Numbered from the stretch's first letter, positions 1 to 9,714 are shown. The stretch is 64,000 bases of DNA from HK1 sp965202735 (GCA_965202735.1 OZ241844.1:2232001-2296000); one strand, 5' to 3'. Notes: generated from the sequence alone by a model not told the origin. Made by a program: numbers and translations.

Positions 1-45
1 CCGCCGCGCTGGAAGGGGCGGTGACCGGCCACGGGAGGTGAGCCC

Positions 46-201
46 ATGTACGGAGGCGAGCTCATGCACGACGGTATGGTCTTCATCGGCGGCGGGTACA
101 TGCGCCCGGGCGGCGGGTACATGCGCCCGGAAGGGGCCGGGGTCCGGCGGCCGCGGTCCGCCCGCGCCGGCCGCATGCCCGGCGCCCCGACGCTCCGATG
201 A
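46..201 (+). CDS. Possible small Gly/Met-rich protein, 51 aa
   Basis: A short open frame starts at an ATG seven bases after a strong ribosome-binding sequence (GGGAGGTG) and ends 17 bp before the HAD gene. The peptide begins MYGGELMHDG. It contains a 7-residue in-frame duplication, GGGYMRP, made by a 19-bp direct repeat at 91-109 and 112-130. I recognise no family, and no signal peptide or membrane segment is evident. The good Shine-Dalgarno and the in-frame repeat argue mildly that it is translated. It could equally be a leader peptide for the next gene or chance in GC-rich DNA. Confidence 0.35.
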   Translation: MYGGELMHDGMVFIGGGYMRPGGGYMRPEGAGVRRPRSARAGRMPGAPTLR

Positions 202-218
202 GGGTGCGGAGGGAAGCC

Positions 219-953
219 ATGGCCGGACTGGCCGACTACCGGGTCCTGACGTTCGACTGCTACGGCACCCTGATCGACTGGGAAGGCGGGATCTGGGACG
301 CGTTGCAGCCGCTCGTCATGCGGGGCGGCCGCTCGGACGTGAACCGCGCCGCCGCCCTCCTCGCCTTCGCGAAGTGCGAGCACCGGCACGAGCGCGAGAG
401 CCCCGGGCTGCGCTACCCGGACCTGCTTGCCCGCGTGCACCGGAGCATCGCGGAGAGCCTGGGCATCGAGACGAGCGCCGCGCTCGACGAGGCGTTCGGC
501 GCATCGGTGCCGCTGTGGCCCGCGTTCCCGGACACCGCGGACGCGCTGCGCGCCCTGAAGCGCCATTACCGGCTCGTGATCCTGTCCAACGTGCACCGCG
601 ACGGCTTCGCGGCCTCGAACCGCAAGCTCGGCGTGGAGTTCGACGCCATCTACACCGCCGAGGACATCGGCTCCTACAAGCCGGACGACAGGAACTTCGA
701 GTACCTGCTCTCACACCTGAAATCGGATCTCGGCCTGGAGAAGGCCGACATCCTCCACACCGCCCAGAGCCTGCACCACGACCACACGCCGGCGCGGCGC
801 TTCGGCCTCGCCAACGCCTGGATCGACCGGCAGCGGCTCTCGCAGGGCGGAAGCTGGGGGGCGACGGAGAAGGTGGAGTCGATGCCCGAGACCGACTTCG
901 TGTTCTTCTCGATGGGCGAGATGGCCGAGGCGGTGCGGGCCGAGGCCGGGTGA
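219..953 (+). CDS. HAD-superfamily hydrolase, haloacid dehalogenase type II-like
   Basis: This 244-residue cytoplasmic protein looks like a class IA HAD hydrolase. Motif I is FDCYGTLIDWEG near the N terminus, with the nucleophilic Asp and acid/base position as in 2-haloacid dehalogenases. Motif II is LSNVHRDG near residue 123, and the motif III Lys is in IGSYKPD near residue 150. A later AQSLHHDHTPA segment matches the usual motif IV area. Such enzymes hydrolyse C-halogen or phosphoester bonds through an aspartyl intermediate; the substrate cannot be told from sequence. The start at 219 is chosen because GGAGGG lies just upstream; an earlier in-frame ATG at 198 has no such site. Confidence 0.85.
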   Translation: MAGLADYRVLTFDCYGTLIDWEGGIWDALQPLVMRGGRSDVNRAAALLAFAKCEHRHERESPGLRYPDLLARVHRSIAESLGIETSAALDEAFGASVPLWPAFPDTADALRALKRHYRLVILSNVHRDGFAASNRKLGVEFDAIYTAEDIGSYKPDDRNFEYLLSHLKSDLGLEKADILHTAQSLHHDHTPARRFGLANAWIDRQRLSQGGSWGATEKVESMPETDFVFFSMGEMAEAVRAEAG

Positions 954-983
954 AGGCGGGACACCGCCGCGTATCCTCCCGGC

Positions 984-1261
984 ATGAAGGGCCGCAACAC
1001 GTTCACTGCCGCGGAGGCAGAGGAAATCCGCGCGCGTCTGAAGGAGCTTCGCGCGGCGGACCGAGATACGCAGAAGCGAATTCGTCGAACGCTTCGGGAC
1101 CGGTACCGGTTCTTCATCACGGATTTCCGGGTCCATGGAGCCGGGGGCCATCGAGAAGGATGCACCGTGGCCGACTTCGACCGCCTGGTCCGCGGCGCCG
1201 TGATCCGCGTCCAGGAGCAGAGTTCCGGCAATTCCCCGATAGAGCGAGGACCTGCGATTCC

Positions 1262-1265
<4 letters not shown>
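984..1265 (+). CDS. Conserved-looking small hypothetical protein, 93 aa
   Basis: The frame encodes a charged 93-residue protein. It has a helical, Arg/Glu-rich N-terminal half (AEAEEIRARLKELRAADR) and a middle segment RYRFFITDFRVHG; no known motif was recognised. Its stop codon overlaps the argG start in an ATGA arrangement at 1262-1265, which suggests translational coupling and is the main reason to accept it. No strong Shine-Dalgarno precedes its ATG. The last 20 or so residues look low in complexity. The function is unknown. Confidence 0.55.
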
Positions 1266-2500
<1,235 letters not shown>

Positions 2501-2818
2501 TCTCCGCTTCCCCGGCGGCGCGCAACGCCTGCCTGGTACGCTGACGAGAATTGCCTCTCCGCGTGTCGAGCGCACCATTCCGCAAGAACGGGGGTTCTTT
2601 CCGAATGCACTGGGCGGCCTTGTTCCGAGCACTGTCCCTTCCGCCTCCTCGAAATCACCGGCATCGCTCCGGACCGCACGCTCCGGACCGCACGCTCCGG
2701 CGCCGCACGGTTGACCGGAGCGGCATCCGGAACGGAGAGCAGCATTCCGGTAATCCGGCAATAATGTGTGTCCGAGTCCCCGCGCACCGGCGTGGCCGGA
2801 CGATTCGAGGAGACGCCC
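2501..2818 (+). other. Intergenic region after argG
   Basis: No convincing gene was seen here. The stretch holds a short tandem repeat (ccgcacgctccgga, two copies near 2675-2700). An upstream in-frame GTG for the exchanger at 2768 is not preferred. Confidence 0.4.
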
Positions 2819-3850
2819 GTGGATCTGGTCCTGCTGTGGTCGCAGCTCGCCGCGGCCGCGGCGATCATCCTGGTGGCGTCGACCCGGCTCGCGCGGTCCG
2901 CGGACGTCATCTCGGAGAAGACGGGTCTCGGGCGTTCGTTCGTCGGCGTCGTGCTGCTCGCGACCGCCACCTCGCTCCCGGAGCTCGGGACCGGCGTGGG
3001 CGCGATCGCGATCGTGGGGGCGCCGGACCTCGCCGCCGGCGACGCGTTCGGGAGCAATCTCGTCAATCTCCTGATCATCGCGCTGGCGGACATCTGCTGG
3101 AGGAGGGGACCCGTTCTCGCCGGATGCACGATGGTCGCGGCGCTGGCGGGCATGCTGGGGATGGCGGTGATCGCCATCACCGTGATCGCGCTGCTCGTCC
3201 ACGCCTCGACGCAGTGGTTCTCCGGATGGCACGTCAGCCCGTTCACGATCGTGCTGGCGCTCACGTTCGTCGCGGCGATGTACCTGCTCTACCGGACCGA
3301 CCGTTCCGGAAGCGGCCCGGACGGGAGCCCGGACCGGAGTCCGGACCAGTACGCCTCGACGAGCCTCGCCCGCGCCGGGGCCGTCTACGCGGTGTCCGCG
3401 TCCGTGGTCATCGCCGCCGCGGTGTGGCTCGCGCACACGGGGGAAGGCATCACTCATGCGATGGGCTGGGATGCGAGCTTCGTCGGCACCCAGTTCCTGG
3501 CCGTCGGCACCTCGCTGCCGGAGCTCGCCACCTCGTTCGCGGCGCTCCGAATCGGTGCGCCGGCGCTCGCGATCGGCAACCTGCTCGGGTCCAACCTGTT
3601 CAACATGGGCTTCGTGCTGACCGTCGACGACCTCGTCCTGGCCGGCGCGCCGCTGTGGTCCGCCATCGCACCGGTCCATGCGGTGACCGCCGTGTTCGCG
3701 ATCCTGATGACCACGGTGGTGGTGGTTCCCCTGGCAGCCCGCCGGACCGAGTCTCGCGGGCAGCGCCTGACGCCGGAGGCCGGGGCGCTCCTGGTGCTGT
3801 ACGCGGTGGCGAGCGTGATGGTGTTCGCGCTGGGGAGCCCCGCCGCCTGA
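2819..3850 (+). CDS. CaCA-family sodium/calcium (cation) exchanger
   Basis: This integral inner-membrane protein of 343 residues has the two inverted alpha repeats of the Ca2+:cation antiporter superfamily. Alpha-1 is ATATSLPELGTGVGAI followed by GDAFGSNLVNL, near residues 40-85. Alpha-2 is AVGTSLPELATSFAAL followed by AIGNLLGSNLFNMG, near 225-265. The acidic residue in each SLPEL motif is the expected ion ligand. About ten hydrophobic segments are present, with a Pro/Ser/Asp-rich cytoplasmic loop between the halves (around residues 160-180). The GTG at 2819 is chosen because GAGGAG lies six bases upstream. The ion pair (Na+/Ca2+ or K+-dependent) cannot be told. NhaA follows 85 bp downstream, so the pair may serve ion homeostasis. 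Confidence 0.88.
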   Translation: MDLVLLWSQLAAAAAIILVASTRLARSADVISEKTGLGRSFVGVVLLATATSLPELGTGVGAIAIVGAPDLAAGDAFGSNLVNLLIIALADICWRRGPVLAGCTMVAALAGMLGMAVIAITVIALLVHASTQWFSGWHVSPFTIVLALTFVAAMYLLYRTDRSGSGPDGSPDRSPDQYASTSLARAGAVYAVSASVVIAAAVWLAHTGEGITHAMGWDASFVGTQFLAVGTSLPELATSFAALRIGAPALAIGNLLGSNLFNMGFVLTVDDLVLAGAPLWSAIAPVHAVTAVFAILMTTVVVVPLAARRTESRGQRLTPEAGALLVLYAVASVMVFALGSPAA

Positions 3851-3935
3851 TCCCCGGGCAGGGCTGGCTTTCGCACGACCCCGCCGGGCTTTCGGCTTGC
3901 CGCAACCGATCCCGCAAGATATCGGAAGAGCATTC

Positions 3936-5138
3936 ATGTTCACCCTGATCGGCCGCCTGTCGGCGTTGCTGAAACACGAAGCCGTCGGCGGCGTGCTGTT
4001 GATGCTGGCCGCCGCGACGGCGCTGGCGCTCGACAACTCGCCGCTCGCCCATCTCTACGACGCTCTGCTGACGGTCCCGGTGGTCGTGCAGGTCGGTGCG
4101 CTGGCGCTGGAAAAGCCGCTGCTGCTCTGGATCAACGACGGACTGATGGCCCTGTTCTTCCTGCTGGTCGGGCTGGAGATCAAGCGCGAGCTCCTGGAGG
4201 GCAACCTGTCCTCGTGGCACCAGGCCGTGCTGCCGGCGCTCGGTGCGCTCGGAGGCATGGCGGCGCCGGCGCTGACATACGTCGCGTTCAACGCGAACGA
4301 TCCGGTGGCGCTGCGCGGCTGGGCGATCCCGGCCGCGACGGATATCGCCTTCGTCGTCGGCATACTGGCCCTGCTCGGCCGCCGGGTGCCGGCGGGTCTG
4401 AAGGTGTTCCTGCTGGCGCTGGCGGTGATCGACGACCTGGGCGCGATCCTCATCATCGCGGCCTTCTACACCGCCGACCTGTCGCTGGCATCGCTCGCCA
4501 TCGCCGGCGTCGGCGCAGCCGTGCTGCTGGCGCTGAATCTGGCCGGAGTGACGCGCTTGCCGCCCTACATCCTGGTCGGCCTCGTGATGTGGGTGGCGGT
4601 GCTCGAATCGGGCGTTCATGCGACCCTTGCCGGCGTGGTCGTCGCACTGTTCATCCCGCTGCGCACGGGCGATGCCTCGACGCCGCCGCCCCTGGTGCGG
4701 GCGGAGCACGGCCTGCACGACTTCGTGACGCTGTTCGTCATGCCGGTATTCGCCTTCGCCAACGCCGGCGTGCATCTGGGCGGCCTCTCGTTCGGCGACT
4801 TCCTGTCGCCGGTCCCGCTGGGTATCGCCGCCGGGCTGCTGGTCGGCAAGCAAGTCGGCATTTTCGGCCTGATCTGGGCCGGCGTGCGGCTCGGGGTCTG
4901 CCGGCTGCCGGAGGGTGTGACCCTGCCGCATGTCTACGGCGCCGCGGCGCTGGCGGGCATCGGCTTCACCATGAGCCTCTTCATCGGCACGCTCGCCTTC
5001 GAGGATCCGGCGCACCAGGCAGCGGTGCGGCTCGGCGTGCTGTCGGGCTCCCTGCTGTCGGGTATCGTCGGCTATGCGGTCCTGCGCCGGCTCGTGGGCG
5101 CCGGACCCACCGTCCTCCGGCGGGAGCCGCGGCAATAG
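3936..5138 (+). CDS. nhaA: Na+/H+ antiporter NhaA
   Basis: This 400-residue inner-membrane antiporter exports Na+ in exchange for protons and supports pH and salt homeostasis. Recognisable NhaA blocks are WINDGLMALFFLLVGLEIKREL near residue 65, AIPAATDIAFVVGILALLG near 130 and LALAVIDDLGAILIIA near 160, with the two adjacent Asp residues of the ion site. Later come FAFANAGV and ALAGIGFTMSLFIGTLAF. About twelve membrane segments are present and the length is typical. The ATG at 3936 has GGAAGAG five to six bases upstream; a longer start at 3897 has no ribosome-binding site. It follows the CaCA exchanger on the same strand. Confidence 0.95.
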   Translation: MFTLIGRLSALLKHEAVGGVLLMLAAATALALDNSPLAHLYDALLTVPVVVQVGALALEKPLLLWINDGLMALFFLLVGLEIKRELLEGNLSSWHQAVLPALGALGGMAAPALTYVAFNANDPVALRGWAIPAATDIAFVVGILALLGRRVPAGLKVFLLALAVIDDLGAILIIAAFYTADLSLASLAIAGVGAAVLLALNLAGVTRLPPYILVGLVMWVAVLESGVHATLAGVVVALFIPLRTGDASTPPPLVRAEHGLHDFVTLFVMPVFAFANAGVHLGGLSFGDFLSPVPLGIAAGLLVGKQVGIFGLIWAGVRLGVCRLPEGVTLPHVYGAAALAGIGFTMSLFIGTLAFEDPAHQAAVRLGVLSGSLLSGIVGYAVLRRLVGAGPTVLRREPRQ

Positions 5139-5457
5139 CGGCGCGCGCAGCTTCGCCCTCGACCGCGCGGGGCGCGGGGCGCGGATGACGCGCCTGCGCG
5201 CCATGGGGATATCTGCCCGTATCCCGCGTCATCCGGTATCACGCCCGACAAGGCCATCATCCGCTCCGGGAAAGTTGCCGAGCCGGCCTGTCCGCGAGGC
5301 AACGGCGCTTGCCCGCAGCCGTGCGAGGGGATAGCGTCGCCTGGAGTGCAGCGCGCAGGCGCCGGGATGCCGGAGCGGCGGCAGAAGAGAACCCCGCTCT
5401 CGCCTTCGGCGAGCGCCACCGCAGGCGGCATGGTCCGCGTCAGGCAGGGAGGAAGCG
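5139..5457 (+). other. Intergenic region between nhaA and the DUF1703 gene
   Basis: No gene is supported here. The only structure seen is a short GC hairpin, CTCGCCTTCGGCGAG, near 5398-5412, too weak and too far from nhaA to call a terminator. GGGAGGAAGCG just before 5458 serves as the ribosome-binding site of the next gene. Confidence 0.4.
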
Positions 5458-7038
5458 ATGACCCGGCAGCGTCTTCCGATCGGGATCCAGGACTTCCGGA
5501 CCATCCGGAGCGAGGGCTTCTACTATGTCGACAAGACCCCGCTCGTCCGGCGGCTGGTGGACGAGGGGCGCCACTACTTCCTGTCCCGCCCGCGCCGCTT
5601 CGGCAAGAGCCTGCTGCTCGACACGCTGCGGTCGCTGTTCGCCGGCCACGAGCCCCTGTTCCGGGGGCTGGACATCCACCCGCACTGGGACTGGTCCGCG
5701 CCGCACCCGGTGGTGCGACTGAGCTTCGGCGGGAAGTACAACGAGCCGGGGGATATCGAGCGCAACGTCCTCAACCAGTTGACGGTGATCGAACGCCATG
5801 CCGGTCTTCCACCCGCCTCCTGCACGACTGGACCCGAGCGCCTTTTCGATCTCCTCGACCGCCTGCATACCACCACCGGCCGGCGGGTGGTGGTGCTGGT
5901 GGACGAGTACGACAAGCCGATCCTCGACGTGCTCCACGACCCGGACCTCGCGATCGCCAACCGGGACTACCTGCGCGGCTTCTATGGCGTCGTCAAGGAC
6001 AGCGCCGAGCATGTCCGCTTCGTCTTCGTCACCGGGGTCAGCATGTTCTCGAAGGTCAGCCTGTTCTCGGGGCTGAACAATCTCAAGGACATCAGCCTCG
6101 ATCCGCGCTACGCCGCGGTCTGCGGCTACCGGGACGAGGACCTGGACCGGGTGTTCGGCCCCGAGCTCGACGGTCTGGACCGGGACAGGATCCGCACCTG
6201 GTACAACGGCTATCACTGGCTGGGCGGGGAGCGGGTCTACAACCCCTATGATGTGCTGCTGCTGCTGGACAGCCGCAGGTTCCGCCCGTACTGGTTCGAG
6301 ACCGGGTCGCCGGAGTTCCTGTTCCGCATGCTGATGGAGAAGTCGGTGAGCCCGATGGAGCTGGAGGGCCGGCTGGCGGACATGGCGCTGGTGTCGAAGT
6401 TCGACGTGGGCGACATCGGCATCGAGGCGCTGCTCTTCCAGACCGGCTATCTCACCATCGCCGAGGAGCTTGCCATCGCGGAGGACGAGGAGGATGACTT
6501 CGACGCCCTCTATCGCCTCGACTATCCCAATCGTGAGGTTCGGGTCAGCCTGAACCGCGGCCTGCTGGCCTGGCTGGGCAAGAAGGGCGCCGATGCGCGG
6601 CAACAGGGTCGGGAGTTCTGCGCGCTGCTGGAGGCGCACGACTTCGCGGGCTTCGGCGCAAGGCTGCGGGCCTGGCTCTCGGGGATTCCCTACCAGTGGC
6701 ATGCGACGGGCGACCTCGCGCGCTACGAGGCGTGGTATGCGAGCCTGCTCTACATGTGCCTGCGCGCGGTCGGCGCGGACCTGCGGGTGGAGGAGGCCTC
6801 CTCCCGCGGCCGGGCGGACATGGTGGTGCGTCTCGGGGGCCAGGTCTTCGTGATCGAGTTCAAGATGGCCGAGACCGATGACGGCGGCGAGGCCGCGCTC
6901 GATGCGGCGATGGCGCAGATGCGCGGGCGGGGCTACGCGGAGAAGTATCGCGGCCACGACGGGCCGGTCCACCTGGTCGGCGTGGCCTGTGGGCGCGAGG
7001 CGCGGAACCTTCTCGACATCCGTGCCGAACCCGCATGA
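5458..7038 (+). CDS. DUF1703-type protein: AAA-ATPase-like domain plus PD-(D/E)XK nuclease
   Basis: This 526-residue protein belongs to the AAA-ATPase-like/DUF1703 family, which is often multicopy in symbionts and anaerobes. The N terminus has the family opening GIQDFRTIRSEGFYYVDKT and a P-loop variant RPRRFGKSLLLD near residue 45. A Walker B-like VVVLVDEYDKP lies near 145. The C terminus has a PD-(D/E)XK nuclease-like core, RADMVVRLGGQVFVIEFKM near residue 455, with the D..E.K residues present. The cellular role of the family is not established; defence or mobile-element biology is often suspected. GGGAGG precedes the start. A paralogue starts at 63843. The last bases are duplicated just downstream (7022-7049 and 7086-7113). 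Confidence 0.85.
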   Translation: MTRQRLPIGIQDFRTIRSEGFYYVDKTPLVRRLVDEGRHYFLSRPRRFGKSLLLDTLRSLFAGHEPLFRGLDIHPHWDWSAPHPVVRLSFGGKYNEPGDIERNVLNQLTVIERHAGLPPASCTTGPERLFDLLDRLHTTTGRRVVVLVDEYDKPILDVLHDPDLAIANRDYLRGFYGVVKDSAEHVRFVFVTGVSMFSKVSLFSGLNNLKDISLDPRYAAVCGYRDEDLDRVFGPELDGLDRDRIRTWYNGYHWLGGERVYNPYDVLLLLDSRRFRPYWFETGSPEFLFRMLMEKSVSPMELEGRLADMALVSKFDVGDIGIEALLFQTGYLTIAEELAIAEDEEDDFDALYRLDYPNREVRVSLNRGLLAWLGKKGADARQQGREFCALLEAHDFAGFGARLRAWLSGIPYQWHATGDLARYEAWYASLLYMCLRAVGADLRVEEASSRGRADMVVRLGGQVFVIEFKMAETDDGGEAALDAAMAQMRGRGYAEKYRGHDGPVHLVGVACGREARNLLDIRAEPA

Positions 7039-7113
7039 GCGGAGTGCGCCTTCCCGGCCCGCGATGTGCCCCGCCGGCAACGACGGTGCCGGACCCGCAT
7101 GAGCGGAGTGCGC
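7022..7113 (+). repeat. Direct duplication of the DUF1703 gene 3' end
   Basis: A 28-bp sequence spanning the stop codon (7022-7049) is repeated with one mismatch at 7086-7113, period 64 bp. The shared core is CCGCATGAGCGGAGTGCGC. It is one of several short duplications at gene ends in this window. Confidence 0.75.
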
Positions 7114-7169
7114 GCCGTCCGCGCAGACCCCCGATACCTTGCCCTGCCCCCTGTCGCGAGGCCGCCGGG

Positions 7170-7290
7170 CGGTAGTCTCCGAGAATGTCGGCGGCGACGC
7201 GGTCAGCGGAACCGCGCACCGAGTCTCGCGCCAGATGCGCATACCGCGCGGTGGTCTCCACCTGGGTGTGGTCGAGCAGCCGGACGCGAG
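7170..7290 (-). pseudogene. Tyrosine recombinase (integrase) C-terminal remnant
   Basis: Read on the minus strand, the DNA encodes LLDHTQVETTARYAHLARD followed by SVRGSADRVAADIL. This is the typical C-terminal tail of a phage-type tyrosine recombinase and includes the catalytic Tyr in ARYAHL. Nothing upstream (plus side, 7290 onward) continues as integrase, so only about 40 residues remain. The neighbouring DNA holds an abortive-infection toxin/antitoxin pair, so the fragment probably marks the edge of a former integrative element. The call rests on the motif alone. Confidence 0.7.
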
Positions 7291-7568
7291 AACGAGGTCG
7301 AGGAAATCATGCGGTTCGTTTCGACCCTGGCGCCCGATTCCGCCGCCAGCCCGGCTGGCGTCGCCCGACTCGCCACCGCCGCAGTCCGATCCGAAACGGG
7401 GCTCGGAGCAGGCGCAAGGAGCAGGCCCGAGGGCCGGAGCGAAGGCGCAGCGAGCGCGATGCCGCTTCCCCTGTCCGCCTGTGCGCCGCTGGCGACTTCT
7501 TCTCTGCGGCGTTGAATTCCTACAGTATTCACGCTAGATTTCTGACAGATCGAGTTGGAGGGACAACC
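7291..7568 (+). other. Upstream region of the abiE genes
   Basis: No gene is recognised between the integrase tail and abiEi. The last 70 bases are less GC-rich (attcctacagtattcacg...), consistent with a promoter for the toxin/antitoxin pair, but no box is clear enough to place. GGAGGGA at 7558-7564 serves the GTG start at 7569. Confidence 0.4.
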
Positions 7569-8165
7569 GTGCGCGGCCTTCCCCGTCGCATCATGGAGCA
7601 TGCCGGGGCCCTGCCGGAGGCCACGCCGCTGTGTCCGGCCGCCCTGCTGCACCTCGGCAACCGGGCGGCGGTCGACCAAGCGCTGTCGCGGCTTGCGCGT
7701 TCGGGCCAATTGATGCGGATCTGCCAAGGCGTCTACATGCGTCCGATCGAGACCCGCTTCGGCCTTCGGGCGCCCCGGGTCGCCAAGGCGATCGCCGCGC
7801 TGTCCAGGACGTGGGGCGAAACGATCGTGCCATGCGGCGGCGCCGCGGCCAACTGCCTGGGCCTGACCACGCAGAATCCGGTCCGCATGGTCTACCTCAC
7901 CTCCGGCCCCAACCGGCGGCTGCACTTCGGCTTGTGCGTGGTCGAACTGCGCCACGCTCCGCGCTGGCAGCTGGCGGCGCCGCACCGAAAGGCGGGAGAA
8001 GTCATTCGCGCCCTGGCATGGCTCGGTCCCGCGGAGGTCGAGGACGGCCTCGATGCAGTTCTGCCGACGCTCTCCGGGACGGACCGGGACGAGCTTGCGG
8101 CCGCGCGGGCCACCATGCCCATCTGGATGGCGGAACCGCTGAGCGCGCGCCTTGCGCATGGCTGA
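7569..8165 (+). CDS. AbiEi-type antitoxin / transcriptional regulator (DUF6088-like)
   Basis: This 198-residue protein resembles DUF6088/AbiEi antitoxins of type IV toxin-antitoxin pairs. The N-terminal part (LCPAALLHLGNRAAVDQAL, RLARSGQLMRICQGVYMRP) is a winged-helix DNA-binding module. The second half (VPCGGAAANCLGLT, YLTSGPNRRLHFG, VELRHAPRWQLA) is the conserved C-terminal fold. In known systems the antitoxin represses its own operon and counters the nucleotidyltransferase toxin without binding it. The GTG start at 7569 follows GGAGGGA by about five bases. Its stop overlaps the start of the toxin gene by eight bases, the usual arrangement. The partner toxin is damaged, so this gene may be an orphan regulator. 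Confidence 0.8.
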   Translation: MRGLPRRIMEHAGALPEATPLCPAALLHLGNRAAVDQALSRLARSGQLMRICQGVYMRPIETRFGLRAPRVAKAIAALSRTWGETIVPCGGAAANCLGLTTQNPVRMVYLTSGPNRRLHFGLCVVELRHAPRWQLAAPHRKAGEVIRALAWLGPAEVEDGLDAVLPTLSGTDRDELAAARATMPIWMAEPLSARLAHG

Positions 8166-8805
8166 GACGCGGTTCCAGGACCTTTCGCCCGACGACAGGC
8201 GCGATGCCCTGGAGGTCGCGGAGCGATGCGCCGCGATCGAGGCGCATCTTCTTGAGAAGGACACGTGGGTCGTCGCGACCCTTGGCGTCCTGTTCGAGGC
8301 CCCGTTCGCCGAACACCTGATCTTCAAGGGCGGCACGTCGCTGTCTCTGCCCGAACTGGCGTTTCCCGAAGCGCGACCGACGGTCATGCTGGCGGAGCGG
8401 ACGTTCTGGGAGAAGGCGACCGCGATGCACGTCTTCTGCCGCCGGGAACGCGGACGCGGCGAGCGTCTGGCGAGGCACTGGCACGATCTCGTGCGCCTCG
8501 ACGAAGCCGGCATTGCGGCGAACGCTCTTGCCGACCGCGCACTCGCTCTGTCGGTCGCACGCCACAAGGCGATATTCTTCGTCGAAAATGACGCGCGGGG
8601 GGAACGGATCGACTATGAGGCGGCGGTTTCGGGGCACCTCCAGCTCGTTCCCTCCGGCACCGCATTAGCCGCCCTCTCTGACGATTACGCGCGAATGCTG
8701 GCTGACGGCATGCTGCTCGACGAGAACGAGCCGTTCGATGCGTTGATGGAGCGATGCGCCGCGATCGAGGCGTGCGCCAACGCCGCGAGGTCGAGGAGTC
8801 GCTGA
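8158..8805 (+). pseudogene. AbiEii/AbiGii-type nucleotidyltransferase toxin, internally deleted
   Basis: The 215-residue frame starts like an AbiEii toxin (DTWVVATLGVLFEAPFAEHLIFKGGTSLS). It then jumps directly to a distal segment, LPELAFPEARPTVMLAERTFWEKATAMHVFC. Family members have a Ser-Glu-Asp-Ile-Asp metal site just after the GGTSLS motif and about 300 residues in total; that part is missing here without loss of frame. With the G-S motif kept but the catalytic acids gone, nucleotidyl transfer should be impossible. The C terminus repeats a 25-bp sequence from the N-terminal part, giving ERCAAIEA twice. The ATG at 8158 overlaps the antitoxin stop. It could still make a stable non-catalytic protein. 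Confidence 0.7.
8220..8772 (+). repeat. 25-bp perfect direct repeat inside the toxin frame
   Basis: GGAGCGATGCGCCGCGATCG plus five more bases occurs at 8220-8244 and again at 8748-8772. Both copies are read in the same frame (ERCAAIEA). The second copy places N-terminal sequence at the C terminus of the deleted toxin gene. Confidence 0.85.
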
Positions 8806-8871
8806 TGGAGAGGGCTGCCGGGAAGAGGGTGTTCAACAACATGTTCGGCCGAAACAGGAAGCAGAATCACT

Positions 8872-9197
8872 GTAAGCGACTCGTGAAGTACGTCGTTCCG
8901 TAAGGTCGTTGTCGGTGCCAGTTCTGCGTCGGGCGCCGCAACTGGCTGTTCTGCGATACCGTGGCCGGCGCCCATGCGAGCGCCCGGCTGTACTCGCTCA
9001 TCGAGTGCGCCAAGGCCAACGGGCTCGAGCCCTGTGCCTACCTGCGTCACGTGTTCACCGAGCTGCCGAAGGCGAAGTCCCTCGGCGAGATTGAAGCCCT
9101 GCTGCCGACCCGACTCGCCCCCGCTGCCCTGCCCCGAGACTCACTCCGGGAGCCCTTCCCCTCCGCACGTCAATAACGCTCTTTGCGGGGCGCTTAC
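8872..9197 (+). mobile_element. IS66 internal-deletion derivative (326 bp, both ends kept)
   Basis: The segment starts GTAAGCGACTCGTGAAG and ends with CGCTTAC. These match the two ends of the complete IS66 element at 39722-42204 (in reverse orientation there). Only about 50 bp of the tnpA-side end (8872-8920) and about 275 bp of the tnpC-side end remain. The latter encode the last 80 or so residues of the transposase (FCVGRRNWLF, then GAHASARLYSLIECAKANG to the stop near 9176). The two pieces join directly after GGTGCCA. Flanking 8-mers differ, so no target duplication is visible. It could be mobilised in trans by the full copy if the ends are functional. Confidence 0.8.
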
Positions 9198-9205
9198 GCC
9201 GCAAT

Positions 9206-9460
9206 GTGGTCTGCGATCGCCCGCGTCGTGGTCTGATGCAATCTCGGGGTATATGCAAGATCGAAGGAGAGGAAGCTGAACTGAACCGTTGGGTAGTGGA
9301 AGCCGGATGGGCCTTCGCCAAGTCCCCCAAGTCCTCAGAGGCCCATGCTCGCAGTGAAGCCGCCGCCCGCGAGGCCCGGCGCGGAATCTGGTCCGGCCAC
9401 GCGCCTGCGCCGCCTTGGGAATGGCGCGAAAGCCTGAAACACGCAGACGATACCCGCTAG
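9206..9460 (+). pseudogene. Staphylococcal nuclease-like (thermonuclease) C-terminal fragment
   Basis: The frame carries the last third of an SNase-fold protein: CKIEGEEAELNRWVVEAGWA, then AHARSEAAAREARRGIW and a PWEWRESL ending. These match the C-terminal helix and the RRGIW...PWEWR signature of thermonuclease-like proteins. The N-terminal beta-barrel with the catalytic Arg/Glu is absent. Sequence immediately upstream belongs to the IS66 derivative, so insertion and deletion probably removed the rest. No credible start codon or ribosome-binding site is present. Confidence 0.6.
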
Positions 9461-9714
9461 CAGACCACGTCGTTCGCGAGACTTGTGTCTGCACCAAATT
9501 ACTGACTGGCTCGAGGCAGAATGGCCTACCGGAGAGGTGCGCGCTCTTGTGGACTCTCTCCGCAAGCCCGGATTTCATCTACTGGAACGGCACTCGTGAT
9601 CTCCCGTCGCATGCCCGCGGCGGCTGTCCAGGCAGAACGTCGTTTCCACGCAGCGCTTCGCCACGCTGCTCATCTCTTGTCCAGTGTCGCCGCACCGCGT
9701 CGACAGCGGACGCC
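9461..9714 (+). other. Gap before lysS with a possible 38-codon gene remnant
   Basis: One plus-strand frame reads DLCLHQITDWLEAEWPTGEV and continues RALVDSLRKPGFHLLERHS to a stop near 9599. This looks protein-like but matches no family I recognise and has no convincing start. The remainder holds nothing identifiable. Confidence 0.3.

Noticed and set aside
5398..5412. Rho-independent terminator after nhaA
   Set aside because: The hairpin is short, lacks a T tract and lies 260 bp after the gene.
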